From assembly GCA_903813345.2 (NCBI GenBank), contig CAIIXF020000005.1, positions 11,845,375-11,909,374 on the forward strand: a DNA stretch of 64,000 bases. Reading direction: 5' to 3'. The first letter of the stretch is position 1, and every line of letters begins with the position of its first letter. Positions 35,501 through 50,500 of this stretch are shown piece after piece. This stretch comes from Owenia fusiformis (taxonomy: Eukaryota > Annelida > Polychaeta > Sabellida > Oweniidae). The translations under genes were made by a program, and so were the position numbers. Under the pieces are notes generated by a model, which searched no databases, was not told the origin of the DNA, and worked only from the letters and a program-made list of their open reading frames with translations.

Positions 35501-38500
35501 TATTTCTACGGTCCAATCATTAAGCAGTAGGAGGAAAAAGTTACGGCTGATAAATGATGACGCACGGTTAGCACAGATTGGCCTACGGCGGGCGTAGTAT
35601 TTCTTTTACAAAAACCTAGGTAGACGCAAGACAGCTGCAGTGGGGAGGCTTACGGTGACCCTATGCCTATGGTTCGCAAAGGTCAATTATAACCCACTAA
35701 ATCAAAGGGTAGCTACAAGTCGACTGTACGCCCGAGATGCGACCACCGTTGGACGGTGACCGCAGGAATGAATTAAAGTTGTAGCTCCGATTTCTAAATT
35801 TTAGACTCTACACTACTGTAAACTGGATACCGTAATATTATATCTCATGAATTTCAATTACAGGGACAACGTACATTCAAGTTGACAACGCACATTTCTA
35901 ATTTTGTAAATTACAATAAATACTTGAATATTTATTAATCTCCACCGGTCCTAAATGTGTAGTTTAGAGAAACATATTCTCATAAAAATATTTGACACTC
36001 TTAGACGACAGGTGAGGAAATGATCAAAGAAAGTGTAAAAAACAACAGTTCTCAACCGACTAAAAGTCTATTCACATCCCTTGATATTGCATGGTAAGAG
36101 TAATTGACATTGAAACAGAATGGCCCAAAATATCACTTAATTTAACGCCCCCTTCATCTTTAATCTTCAGACTCTTAAGAATAAAAGACAATTTAAATTC
36201 CTATGGAAATTGTCGAGACGTGTATATTGTTTCTTCGAGTTTGTCGATACATGACGAAATCACGAAGGGACCGGCTGATACCACCAAACACGACCTAGTT
36301 TTCAACAGTAAATCCAATTTGAAATTCAAGTTGTCAAGTTTCACCTTTTCAATAGACCAATTCTTCCTTTTTAAAGTTGATGGTGACACATCATAATCAT
36401 CAGCTGATAAGTTAAAAGTTCATCTCATAGATTTGAAAATATAACATATATGATATAATCTTAAATGAATACCTTTCCCGAATCGTTTTGTCATAATTTT
36501 AATCGATAATGATTTTTTGTATGTTACTCAACGTGGTTTTTACATTTCAGAACACATTGACGACTTTGATAAGTCTGGCCTCCTTTGTCGTGTACCTTGT
36601 GGATGCTACACGGTGGGTGTGTGTTTATACAAAACAACTTTTTTTCAAGTGAATTTAACATTAAAGTGACTCAGCTATTTCTATCTAACACTGACCCTAA
36701 AATATCCCAAAACCTTTAAAATCCTAACATCTTCCAATTTTCTACATTAATGTGACCTACAACAAACCCCATTTCTGGAATTAATAAAACTGCAAAATCC
36801 TCCCTTAGAAAACGCATCATCAAATTTGACTTTACTTATACAAACACTTTTCTGGAATTAATAAAACTGCAAAATCCTCACTTACAAAACGCATCATTAA
36901 ATGTGACTTTACTTACAAACGTTTTTCTGGAATTATTAAAACTAGAAAATCCTCACTTAGAAAACGAATCATTAAATGTGACTTTACTTTCAAACATTTT
37001 TCAGGAATTATTAAAACTAGAAAATCCTCTCCTAGAAAACGCAGATATTAAATGTGACTTTACTCATACAAACCTTTTTCTGAAATTATTAAAACTAGAA
37101 AATCCTCACTTAGAAAACGCATCATTAAATGTGACTTTACTTTCAAACATTTTTCTGGAATTATTAAAACAAGAAAATCCTCACCAAGGAAACGCATATA
37201 TTAAATGTGACTTTACTTATACAAACCTTTTTCTGAAATTATTAAAACTGGAAAATGCTCGCTTAGAAGCGCATTATTAAATGTGACTTTACTTCCAAAC
37301 ATTTTTCTGGAATTATTAAAACTAGAAAATCCTCACTTAGAAAACGCATCATTTAATGTGACTTTACTTACAAGCGTTTTTCTGGAATTATTAAAACTAG
37401 AAAATCCTCACTTAGAAGCGCATTATTAAATGTGACTTTACTAACAAACGTTTTTCTGGAATTATTAAAACTAGAAAATCCTCACCTAGAAAACGCAGAT
37501 ATTAAATGTGACTTTACTCATACAAAACTTTTTCTGAAATTATTAAAACTGGAAAATGCTCGCTTAGAAGCGCATTATTAAATGTGACTTTACTTCCAAA
37601 CATTTTTCTGGAATTATTAAAACTAGAAAATCCTCACTTAGAAAACATCATTAAATGTGACTTTACTTAGAAAGCGGCAAATTTCACGAAACCTTTTCAT
37701 TTTTAATTGTGATTAAGTTGATAAGTGCACTTGCTACGTGACTATATCTTTTCAAACTGTGTCTCTGAAGTGTGAGCACAAAATTACAAACACTGCCATT
37801 CATTGTTCTAGTTTTTAATGGCAAAACAAATACATTGTCATTTAATATCACTAATAATGGCAAAAAACTAAAGTACATTGGCATTCGCACGTATTGTTTA
37901 ACATTTGATTTTTGTTTGTTCTTGTTGAAAACAAGAATTACTACATGTACTGTACCTTATATTCTAGCCTGCGAGTCAATATACAAAAAAAGAATACAAG
38001 GTCTCTCAGAAATGTGTACAGCTTAACATCCTATTCATATCCCAAAAGTCTGAGTTTAAAATAAAATTCATAAAACAATGTTGACAAAAAGTCCCATTTT
38101 GAAAACAGAATAGAATTACAATCTTACTTCTAATTAAACTACCATAAAATTCGAAGTGATTTAAGCACGTACGCAAAAATGATAGAAATTAATACGTGAG
38201 AATTATCTATTAAAACATCCATTATTTTTTGACTGTCCCTCGTACAAAATGCTGACATTCTATTTCTGTTTTCGAATGAACAACAATCACAAGTCATCAA
38301 CCAACTGTAATTGAGAATCAGAAGAAATTCCATATAAGCATTTTATTTGTATTTATTGAACAACTCTCGTACACTCCCCTCCATAAGTTTGACAACCTTA
38401 GCTTCCCCATTGAACTACGTGTTAAAGCCTCTTTACGTTTGAATTTTTATTTACTTAACCTGCGATGAAATAACTTATAATATTGATGAAAACGTAACTT

Positions 38501-41500
38501 GACTTTATTTCCAATACCTCCAAATTTTCCAATTTTTTCCTCAATTACAATAGGTCGGAAATTGATGATAAATTTGATGAATTTTTGAAAATCGTCATTC
38601 CCATGTAAACCAATGGGAAATGGTGGGTCCGGGGCAAATCAGAAATCAGGATATCTATTCAGTAAAAGATTCAGCTAAAAATATTTTTATATAGAAAATT
38701 GAATTGTCTTACTTTTTTGTACACTAAGTGTATAGTTTACTTGATGAATACTACAGAGCTTCAGAGTCATTTTTGACCTCCTGTGTTATTTCAATGGGAG
38801 AGTTTTTTTGAAAAATAATTTTGACTTTAAAGACCTATAACTTTGTTGAACCTGAAGAAACGTATCAATTTTTTGTTAAATAAAGTTAGCAAATTCAATT
38901 GCCTACTGTTCAATTTTCAAAAATTCATCAAATTTATCATTCATTTTCGACCTATTTTCCTATTTAGAAAATTTGGAGGTATTGGAAATAAAGTCAAATT
39001 ACGTGTCCATTAATAGTACAAGTATTTTCATCGCAGGTTAAGTAAATAAAAATTCAAAGGTAAAGAGTACTTCAATGGGGGAGCTAAGGTTGCCAAACTT
39101 TTGGAGGGGAGTGTATTTGTAAATACGATATTTTTACAATAACGCCTTCATTTAATCATTTTGCTATGAATATGGTTACCATATTGATCATTTGAGAGAA
39201 TTTAAACATTTTCCTCAGTTTTGCACTTTGAAACAACTTCAAAAAAATGAAAACTAATCGTGGATCTTTTGGGAGAAATTATGTTTGAGAGATTGTAAGG
39301 GACTGGTAGTTCCACGGTACATGTTACATGGTTGCTTGTAATTTTGTCACTCCCCATATATCTGATTCTGTATTTATTATAAATTTGACATCTTCTCATT
39401 TTAATCCAAGTCTCCTCGTTCTTCTCTTCAGATGGGATTCACACCTTTACGTAGAAACCTGTACACCATTCCGTGAGAATCCAACTCAAATCATAGACTT
39501 TATTTTCAATGTTGTCCTTCTGTTGAACTTCATATTGAAGGTAAGTTCAAGACCAAACTCCAAGCAAGTAATTTCAACATAAACAAGTTGCAACATTTTT
39601 CAATACATTCGTTTTAATATCTAGCTGGGTAAAACGAGTTTAAAACTGCTTAACCTGGCTATATACCTCATATGAACCGAAAAATAGAAATTAAAATTGT
39701 TTACTATTTACGTTTACTACATTCAGTTTATGGCAGCCAATAACAAGCCTGCATTTTGGGTTAACCTATACTCGTTGGTTGATTTCTTCACAATACCACC
39801 AGCGTTTGTTGGTCTCGTACTCGACAGAAACTGGCTAGGTTAGTAACATTGTCATTGTTTAAAAATCGAGGCCTTTGTTACATCTACGGGGCTCTATAGG
39901 ACTGTTAGTAACAGTGCTTGGTTAGTAACAAGAGTATTCCAAGAACGACTAGATCCCCGAGTCCACAAATATCATGGCACATTCTATAAGGCCCCCTTAC
40001 GAACATATGAACGAATCCACTAAACGCAGTCTTGCGAATTGAACAAATTGTCAATTCTGGCGATTGGGAACGTAAATATGCGAACCGAAGCGCATCTTTT
40101 ACGTTCATATGTGAGGGAGGCTTCAAGCCCTAACGCATACATTAAAGGTGCAACAATTAGTGCAAGGGGCAATTCACCAATCATCGACCAGTGTAGAGGC
40201 TGACGGTAATTCCGGTTATACGGTTTCGGTACGGAATTGAGCATTTACCGGTATTGAAATTATTAACCGGTTAACCGACGATAATTCCCGGGGAAATAAA
40301 AGACACGTCGTTTTTTTAATTATTTCGTTTAATTTCCACTTTCACGATGCGTACATTTACATAGACATTTAGATGTCCACGTTTGGCAGTTCAGGTGTGA
40401 TTTCCATGTTTGGCAGTTCAAGTGTGATGTCCATGTTAGGCAGTTCGGGTGTAGTAGCTTCATGCTCAGGCTCAGATTTGGTTGCAGTTATGTTTGGCAG
40501 TTCCGGTGTAGTTGTAGTGTCAACGTCAGATCCATAAACTGAATTATGTTTGTAATACTCATTTACGAACAACAAGGCATTGACAATAAGTTGAATTAAT
40601 ATAACCTACATTTCGTAATTTATTTTTAACTTTAATATTTTGATAGATATTGAGCTTTTAATTGTGAACAAAATAAAGTACAAGCTCTCTGCTAAAGTGT
40701 TTTAGCAAACAAATAAATAAAAGAATCTCCCGTGCCTTTCGTAAGTTTTTATTTTTAAATCTAAATATAAACGAAATATATATTAACATACGTTGGCCAT
40801 TTGAGCCCTTATCATCTTTTTATAAGTCGGATGTAGGAGGGTTGCTATAACGTGGGGGCGGAATAACTCATTATTGATACAGTTGAAAAATGGTTTGAAA
40901 TGTGTAATACATTTAATTTAAAACTAAAAATACATCTTGATTCGTAAGATAGTTACATACTATTTCGTGAAGTTCATCAGTATGGGTTCAAATCGGTCTT
41001 GCACCATGTATGCATATAGACTTGAGAAGCTATGGAGAGAGTTAGGAACAAAGTGGGGGGTGGCAGCGCATTGGCATTTCATCTGACATATTTTTACCGG
41101 TATTTCGGTAACGGTACGGTTATTAGCGTGACGGTTACCGGTACTGGTTTTCAGTACCGTTGCGACCTCTAGACCAGTGTCAAAATATATTTAAGTTTGG
41201 ATATTTCATCAAGATTAGCTTATATTTTTATTATCTACCAAGAAACCCCCTGGATGAACATTATTTCATCTGATATTCCTCTTGAAACATGGCATGGTGA
41301 ATCTTAAAAATCTACAAGTGGGACTCCCTTTATAGAAGCTTTGAACTGAATTTAAGCCTATACTTCTTATTGCTGAAATTGAGCGTTTATCCATATAAGA
41401 AAATAGGTATGTCAATGAAAATGTTTAGCCAAATATTGACCTGATAGCTCAGAAAAAATCAAAAAAAAAATCGAATTTTCTCTCTACAGTCCTTGTTGCC

Positions 41501-44500
41501 CTTTTAATGTAAACTAGAATCATCAACAAAAGAGCAACATTTGAGACGCAAAACTAATCGAATCATCATAAACTAGTATACGAACTATTTATTAGAATCA
41601 TAATTTAGAAATTCCACGAAGAGCCAAATCAGAAAATAAAACTCCAAAGTTTTAGCAAAATATCAATACATCATGTCAAAAACGTTCTAACAAACGTTAC
41701 GTGTCCTACAACTCTGATATCATAAATGTATACATAGGGTTACGCTACTTGAGGATTCTGCTTCTACTGGAGGTACCCGAGGTGCTACAACAGTGGAGGA
41801 TACTCAGGTCTGGTCCTATCATTAGCAGGTTCAAGTTTATGCTCCTCTTCCTCAGTGTTGTGCTTGCCGGATCAGGATTTGTCCATCTGGTATGTTACGT
41901 TCATGTAATACAGTACATGCCCAATAGAAAACGGTTCTGAAATCATGTAAATACGCCTCGAGTATGAAAAGGTTCATTCCATACGCTCATAACTTTTTCC
42001 GACTAACTAAAACTTATTAATATTTAATTTCAAGTCTATAGTTACTATTCTTAGTCCAAATATTTCAATTCGTAATTTAAATACGGAATAATCTAAATAA
42101 ATTACTTTTCTTGTAGGTGGAGAACACAGGTGATCCCCCGGATTTCCAAAATGTTACACCAATCACATATTGGCACAGCTTCTATATGCTCATTGTTACC
42201 ATGTCAACCGTTGGCTATGGAGACCTCTACTGTAAAACAATCATTGGCAAAGTGTTTATCTTATTGTACATCATGGGAGCTGTGGTAAGTTCATGTTTTA
42301 CTTAGGGGAAGAAAGGCATAGTGGAATTGTTTTTAGTACCTCCGTCTTGTTATTTCATCTCATATAAAACACTTACATTTTTATTATATTAGAGAAAATA
42401 GAAGTTATTGCAGGTATTCCCCCAAGAATATAAGCATATAGTAACACATTTCAATTTTTCTGAAAATCAAGTATATTCTTGTGTGTGTGACTTTTCATGA
42501 GAATTCTTCAGAATTCTTCAACCAGAGATTGTGAATATTACACCTCATGACTACTGTTAGGATTAGAATCTCGTGTTCCAAATATCGCTAAATGAGATAA
42601 CGTAATTATGAAATGTTCTTTTAAAATGGATTTTAGTCTCTAGTGGCGAGGACCCTTCCAGAGATGAGAGAAATGTTGCGTCATAACAATAAATATGGAG
42701 AATCATATAAAAAGAGATATGATAAGTAAGTTTGTTACAACTAATCTTCTTAAGTTTTACAAATGAAAAACCTGAACGTTGGAAGTTTTCACGATAATCC
42801 GTAAAATGCATCCTATATTCCTGATTTTTCTCTTCATGTCAATACACTAGCAAGAGATGATTACTGTAATAGCACATGGAAACAATAATTTCACGAGTGT
42901 TGCGGTTCAAAACTTAAGAATTTTTATTGTTCTATTTAATTAGTTATATTTAATATTTTAATACAAAATTGTGTACACTTTCGTATCCAAATAATTCGAC
43001 TTTAAAGCAGGAGCAGGTTTCATCTTGTCGATATTCATTTGTACAATTGTCCCAACTTTACATGAACACTTATTTTCAGGCATATTGTTGTTTGCGGTCA
43101 TATTACGCATTATACAGTTGACCACTTTCTCAGAGAATTCCTGCACAAAGACAGAGAGCGAACCACTAATAATATTGTCTTCCTGGCGGAGTGAGTCGAT
43201 TTTCAGCTTAAAGGGATAATAACCTCAAATAAAAACTATGATTCATCAGAATAATAAGTCTATAATCAAAAACATGACCCGGGTATGAGCGACGATCTTC
43301 TAATGCATCGGCAGATATATTGGAATTAATTTTGAGGTATTGGATCTTCACCTGGATTATGGAGGTCGCCATAACCTACCTATGAATATTCATGAGCGGC
43401 GTCACTGCGACTCGACAAATTCCAGCATTTTGATTGGCCCGAAAATGCGCATGCGCAATTGTAGCGGGGCGGCCACATTGAAAAATATTACGAACTTCTT
43501 AACAAGAAAATGGAGCAATTTGAAGATTTTGACGATGTATTTGGCATATTGACAAACTATAATATGATATCACCTGTTCGAGAAAACATGACCATGTTCA
43601 CATCAATACTTACAATTCATAGAATTAACTCCCAAAGTGCCAATCAAAACCAAAAACTGACCAACTCGTGAACGCTGGTTACCGACATGACAGGAAAATG
43701 CGTTAATTTTATGTTGACAATCAATTATCTCTCGATCGTTTTGCTTGAAGATTAAACATATTCGGATCTTTTATTCAATAAAATGACGAATGGCAGATAT
43801 TAATTGGATTTTGGACACTCTGTTATAAATATTAGGCGGAACTGATAATGTATTCCCCGTCATGAAAGATCGCGATCGATGACGCAAGGTTCTGTCGTGG
43901 GTAAACCCGGAAGTAAAATTGTGTTCAATCTACGATTTCGTTTGATGAGAAAATCAGCTAAAACAACTTGCCCCGCGTGTCTAGAACCACCATCACTGTA
44001 GCGTCTATATAATCAATACTTACTTGGAATATCCTGACATCGAACTAAATAAACCACTCTAAATTCATTTGTTATTCATTTTTATTCACCGATCTATTTT
44101 GAAGAGCTTTTGAAGAGCGATTTCAGCATTTGAGGCAATCTGCGCCAGTTCCATTTGGTTCGGAATCTAGTTCATGCGCATTAGAATGAACGATTTGATT
44201 GGCTTAATTCCAAAAACACATGCGCACTTGTAAATTATATCAAACTACTAGGCATGCGCGAAGAGTTGAAGCAAAAACGAAACTTCTGCAGATGCCCTAC
44301 TTATTCGATGGCGGAATTGGAAAATCCTTTATTCAAAATGTTTTCCCGTATTGGGGAGAAAAAACACAATCCCAGGATAGATATAGGACGACAAACAAGA
44401 CATATAATAAGTAGGAATCTTTGATTGTTAAAAGCCGTGCATGAAACTTTTCAGAAACTAAAGTAAGTGACACTGTTTTAAATGTGTTCTATTCCCCGGG

Positions 44501-47500
44501 GATTCGGTCCACGACAACGACAGCTGGTTTTAACTGTCGACAGATTTTAATTCTACCGTCACCAGCCGACTGTCGTACTGTCGTTCAGGCATTTTTTTAA
44601 AGTCCTTATCCCAAGTCTAGCTCTATCAGTGGAAATATTTGAACAATTTACCGCACAACACATAGGCATTTTTCTTTGTTGTGAATGCTTTCAAGATGGC
44701 GGCTCAGTCGCAGAAACGTCACACTTCCGGTCTACATCCGGGTCTCTGAGGGAAATATGGCGAGCCCCGTCCAACTGACAACTGGGTCACTGGGTCAATT
44801 TATGATTTTTATTTTCAATATTATACAAAAACTAACACACAACAAGATTTTCAACTTATTGCATTTTATTCAGTAGTATTGTAACTACATATAATGATGA
44901 TTAGAATACCTGACATTATTTCCGCTTTAAGTTTAGTTGAGAATGAAATTCATGTTAAGTTCTCATAAATACTTAATTAATAGAATTTAACTAAGTACAT
45001 GTATATTCCATAATTGTGTATAATTACTGCTACAGGGCCTGTATTCAGGGCTTGTTATAAACTATATAAACTAAACTATAAAGTAATCACACAAGTTCAA
45101 AAATTCATGACTGATGATTTTTAAAACGCCAAACATAAACAAGCTTTGATATATTAAAGGGGGATTTCGGTTTCAAACTTATGAAGGGGAGTGTAATGAT
45201 ACATTGTAAAGTCATCTATTCAGATGAAATAGTTTATCAGATTTATTTTTGTATTTTAGAGAGTATCCGGACGTGGAAATGAAGGCTTTGTTGAAAAGTC
45301 AATACGCACATACAAAGTATTTTCAAGGAAGTCCAACAAATCCCATTGACCTTGAAAGAGTCAAGGTGATAAGTCAAGGTCATTTGGTGGAGGTTTCTTC
45401 TAATAAAAGTAAACATGCTTTATAACAATAGGGGAATTTTAATGCTTTGCTGAGTACTATTCGAAATAGATCCCCGGGGAATAAACTGATCCTGTAAAAC
45501 TCATATTTTCTATAATTTAGAACTACCCTGGTATTATACTACATACTATGTCTAGATATTCTGTATTGGCACTCGACTTTGTCTCGTTCTAATACAGACT
45601 ATATCCTGTATTCAAATCATCAAATCTTCAAATCAATTAATAACGTTTTTATCGTGTGCATGTTTTTATTTTATTTTCAATGCCTATAGTTTAGCTTAGT
45701 ACATATCTGAAAAGCAATGCATGAATCATTTTCTATGCAATGATTTATAGCTTCCCATTCATTGTTTTTACCTGTTTTTTATCTATCTAAAATACTTAGA
45801 TTATAAGGAATATATTGGTATGTTAACTGTACATATTGCTTGCAATTTTGTCACTCCCAACAGTTTTGATTCTCCTTTTAATATAATTTTCAGTATTAAA
45901 CATTTTTGAAAATGGATTTCAGGAATTCTTTCTGAGCGTTCTTCCAAGAGGTATTGCCATTGTGTATGTTTTTGGGTTAGCGTTCTCCTTTGATAACATT
46001 AAGGATGTCTTGTTCCAGATCCACGATGCAGAAGTATGCATTGTTCTGACAGACTTGAACAATCCTGAACCTATTCCAGTAGATGCTGAAACGATGATGT
46101 GTGTCACCACACTCAAGGACTACTACGGCCACATTCGGACCATTGTTGTCTTGAGACAATACGACAATAAGGTAGATAAAGTAAAATGAGCATTCTGGAT
46201 ATTGCGCTTGACTTATTCAATTGTACATTGATATCATGTCTACACTTTTCAGGCAGTTGTACCATAATATTATATGAGAAGTATAGTATGGTGATTTCAT
46301 TCCACGGGCTTAGAACTTAGGGCTTAGTGCTTTGTTGGTCTAAGGATGACCATAGCTTCTAAGAAATAAAAATAGACCTTGATGTGCTATTGTTGTATGG
46401 GGTTTTCTTCTTAGATTCAGCCCCACCCTGAATGAAATTATATTTGCCTCGGGGATCGTGGTGCAATCGGTTACTCACAACAGACCATTATGTTCCCCAA
46501 TATTCTAACTTGTATTCCATGATTCCCAAATAATTGTAACGGACTTGTTAATTATAATTAAAAAAATATTTTTATTCCAAGCTTTACAGTTCTCTAATTA
46601 ATCCAATAAGTACATTTATCTCAATGGATCAAATGCTTTACCAAGTGTGTGTCTCTTCATAAATATTTCCTAATTGAACATCAATCATTTCAAATCTTAA
46701 ATTCTTAACTTTCAATTCTAGATTCTCAACTTCTTAAACTTCTCAAACTTCTCAAACTCGCTTTGCCTGTGATAATTATATAAAACAATCTTGATGTGAG
46801 GTTGGTAAGGTATGTTTTTAGATTTTACAAAAATATATGTTTCATGTCAAAATGCAGATCTTTGTTGAATGATTTAATTCCTATAATATATTCGCGCTTG
46901 TTAAATAAAAGAACTTCTCATACAAATGATGAATAATAAATATTAATTGAAAATAATTCGTTAATCGTTCTATCTCTCTCAAATTGCCTTATTCCGAGAG
47001 CCGCGCAAATTACCCGTATCAAATTTGTTTCCCCTTTCTCCCTCTTTCCATGTTTCCAATCCATTCACAGATCCCCTCAAGATTCCCCATTTCAAGTCCG
47101 TTCCCTGTTCCGAGTTTGTTTCGAGTTCCCCGTTGGTTCCGTGCTTTCGATCCGATCCCAGTTCTCCGTTCTCCCTGAATCAAGTCTAAACTGCCATTTA
47201 TATACGTGTTAGAGATGCTATTCTTAGCTAGAGGCCGCGTGACGTAATTTACGTATGAAAGTAGAATGAATCATAATCGGATGGTATTGACCGGAAATTA
47301 TGCCCTATAAGGAAGGAGAGTAATAGTTCTTCTATATGTGAGATCGGCGGTAATTTTTGAATCAAAGAAAGTGTACAGTGTTTGAATTTTGAGTTACAAC
47401 ATAACTTCCCGTCCCAATTATTTTTGCCCTCAAAAATTGTGTACTGTCTTGTAATAATGCGTCTAAATAAATCTGTAAGTTGGAGAGATCCCTGACAAGC

Positions 47501-50500
47501 AATATATCTGCTGACATCTGTAATATCGGTTGATTATAATAATGTAATTGCCTGCCAAGGTTCTTTACAAAATTTGGTTACTAATTAAACGAATTAAATA
47601 ATTAAAAATCACCACTTAAAAATATCACTTTTCTCCAATTCAAAAACAAAAATGTGCTATATAATGTTTGGGGATTCAGTATGTCTAAAAAGTGTATTCC
47701 ATACTAGTGTAACTTAAATGAAACTCATTATCCAATTATCTCTAAGATTTGCCTGATGACACATAAAGTATCATTTGATTATAGCGACAAACTCCGAAAG
47801 AACACTGGAAAATAGTATATGGCAAGTCTGCTGCCACCTATAGTGCCAGTTGATTATAGCGACGAGCCCATACACTAAGCATGAGAAAAATATAAAATAG
47901 TGAATAATACATCTGCTGATCTATATATACACTGATATACAAGATCAGTTGAATATGACGATGTAAAAGTCACCTGACTGTTGAAAAAAATAAATCATTT
48001 CTTGGAGGGATTGGAGAATGGACAGTGATGAAACTATATTTACGTATGAACATAAAAAATGAACTTTTAAAACATACGAAAAAATAGTTATGTTGTTTTC
48101 TCAAACTTTACGATTTTATATATGACATCAATAACATTGAAATGAAGTGAATTCTGAACGCGAGAATAATTCGGAAAAATAAAACATTTCGATTAAAAAA
48201 AATATATGTGTTAACCTTCAATCAGGATCTGCATCTGTGTTTGCACCAATAACGTGAAATATATTTATCATATTATTTATTCTATGTCCATCATTAGCTG
48301 TAAGTTTGCCGATTCTGTGACAAATTGTTACTCCCCACATAAATAGTTCTGGTATTGTCCTTTTCAAAGAATATTCTCGAGGGATTGTGGTGGGTAGGTG
48401 CTTGGAGTTGGATCATTGTAGTTGATGTTTTGAGGGCAGGGTCCTGATCATTGTTGTTGTGGTAGATATGCGGAGCAGGTTCCAGGTGCTTTATTGTAGT
48501 TCATATGTGTGGAATAGGTGCCTTTGGAGTCTGATCAAATCCTCTAAGGAGATTGTCCACTGAAGATCACTTAGGATGGCCTTGAGGTTTTCGTCAACGC
48601 TTAGTCCAGTGTGTCATCCATCTGAAATCAAAACATATATGCCAATTCAATGTCCAGATAATCATCATAATTCCAATTAAACATAATAATTGGAAAGGCT
48701 GTAAAAATCACTGAATCTGTATATATGAGGAATCGAGATGAAGTGGTTCGCCTTATGCTGAAAATAAAGAAAAAAGGAATTTATGATGTCATTTACATGT
48801 CGCCAATCACTGAACAGGATAGCAACAGACTATATGTGGTAGAACAATCTCCCGATCCCCGTGAAGTGTAATCTTAAATGTCGCCCAATCTACAAATAGA
48901 AATGAATGCATGCAATTATGTTCCACTTATACTAAGCCTCGCCCTGGCTGTGCACTATATCAATTAAAAATCCGAAGGAATATTTATGAGATGTAATTAA
49001 CACATCGGACAGAATATGTGGATAAGTGCATTTTCCTCGAACTGCATCGTAGTTGTTTTGAGCGTGGGAACTGGCAATGTTCGAACTGCCCGTGTGAACA
49101 ATAATGTAAAGCCTTTCCTGTGGTAAATACCCTAAAATAGAAAGCACGATAATCCACAATATCAGCAAAGCAACTAAAATGGAATAGTATTAACTTTTGC
49201 GGGTAGTGTAAAATCAGAGCAATGATATAAATAGCAAACAAAGAAATGGTTACTATATCTAGTACAGTGTGAATTGTATCCCTGAAGTCTACTAAGAATT
49301 ACGTAAGGTCAGAGTGAGAAAAATAAAATCGGTTAGTTGTTTTGAATCCCTGGATCAACCCGTCTAAATTTAATGTGACATTGTTAGAGGTTTTGAAAGC
49401 GGTTATATAATTTTCCTCCTGAAAAGTTACATTTGGTTTGCTAAAAATAATTGACTCAAATGACGTATTTCTGATGATACCCTATCGGAAACGATTGTAA
49501 ATGTAGGTCAGGTCAGATGACAGTTCAATTACTCATCGATGTTACAGGTGTTGAAGAATCATTTAGATCTGTAGTAGCAATGAGCGATCATCTTCATATA
49601 ATTTACTTGCTAATTTGATGGATAGTATCACACATGTATTAATTAAAGGTGAGGGTCTGTATAGATTAGTTTGTGTGATGTAGCAATTATGTCAAGGAAT
49701 TGACCATATTTGTGCATTACTTTCTATGTTTAATGTATCATTGATACCGGAATTGACACGCGCTGATCATTAGAACTTTGAGCAAAAGACGTGTTTATTG
49801 CGGGTTGATTGTCATGATAACAGTGGATGAACAGTGAATGAAACATTATTCAATCGTCTTAAACTCTTGACGATATGTAAATTCCATCTTGTACTCAATA
49901 TCATAATTAACTCTTAATATAAGCATAAAATGTATCGATAGATCCAAATCTGGTCTTAAATTGTAAAAGCGACTTTACTTAATTTGCACAATTTTCATAA
50001 AAATATTGACTTATGATTCACGTATCCATTGTCCATTTCCGAATTTCTTTGAACTTTTCCTCAGTACTGCGTGAAAGAGTACGAGCTCAAAAGAACAGGA
50101 AACTGTCTTATCTTGCTCTAATTTAAATCATATTTCTCTTAAATTATTTGCTTCACATAACATTCTCCATATAATTCTCGTTTTAACATATAAACTTGGC
50201 CTTTTCTTAATTCCTTTAAAAAATTTCTACCACTCGACCAAAGTACTGGATTTTAGCAATTGGCAATATTCATCCATAATTCCCATCCTACTGATGGTCA
50301 ATTTGAACATTTCTTGAAACTATTCCTCAATACTTTGGAAAGAGTACTAGAATTCAAGCAACTGAAAAAATCTTTGGTTCAGCCTACAGGTGGCAATATT
50401 TTCTATGTAAATACATTTCCCATTTTTTCTACCACTCGATTAATGTACTCAATTCAATCATATTCATCTTAGTACTATGGTAATTTGAACGTATCCAGGA

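Noticed and set aside
36091-36396. 101-codon ORF before channel exon 2
   Set aside because: No similarity recognised, no matching splice phase to the channel, and composition like the surrounding intron.
40369-40575. Minus-strand ORF with TPELPNM repeats
   Set aside because: Arises from a four-copy repeat of about 27-30 bp inside the hAT-like element.
44487-45488. Transposon bounded by TATTCCCCGGGGAT and its inverse
   Set aside because: The interval contains channel exon 45260-45365, and each end is largely self-palindromic (CCCCGGGG), so the match is weak evidence for an element.
45919-46018. 5' extension of channel exon 10 using upstream in-frame sequence
   Set aside because: An acceptor at 46019 gives exact alignment of IHDAEVC with the Slo1 block and correct phase; the upstream sequence would insert unmatched residues.
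46984-47178. 64-codon ORF, repeated at 53578
   Set aside because: Present in both LTRs only because they are direct repeats; low-complexity Pro/Phe/Ser composition and no known product.
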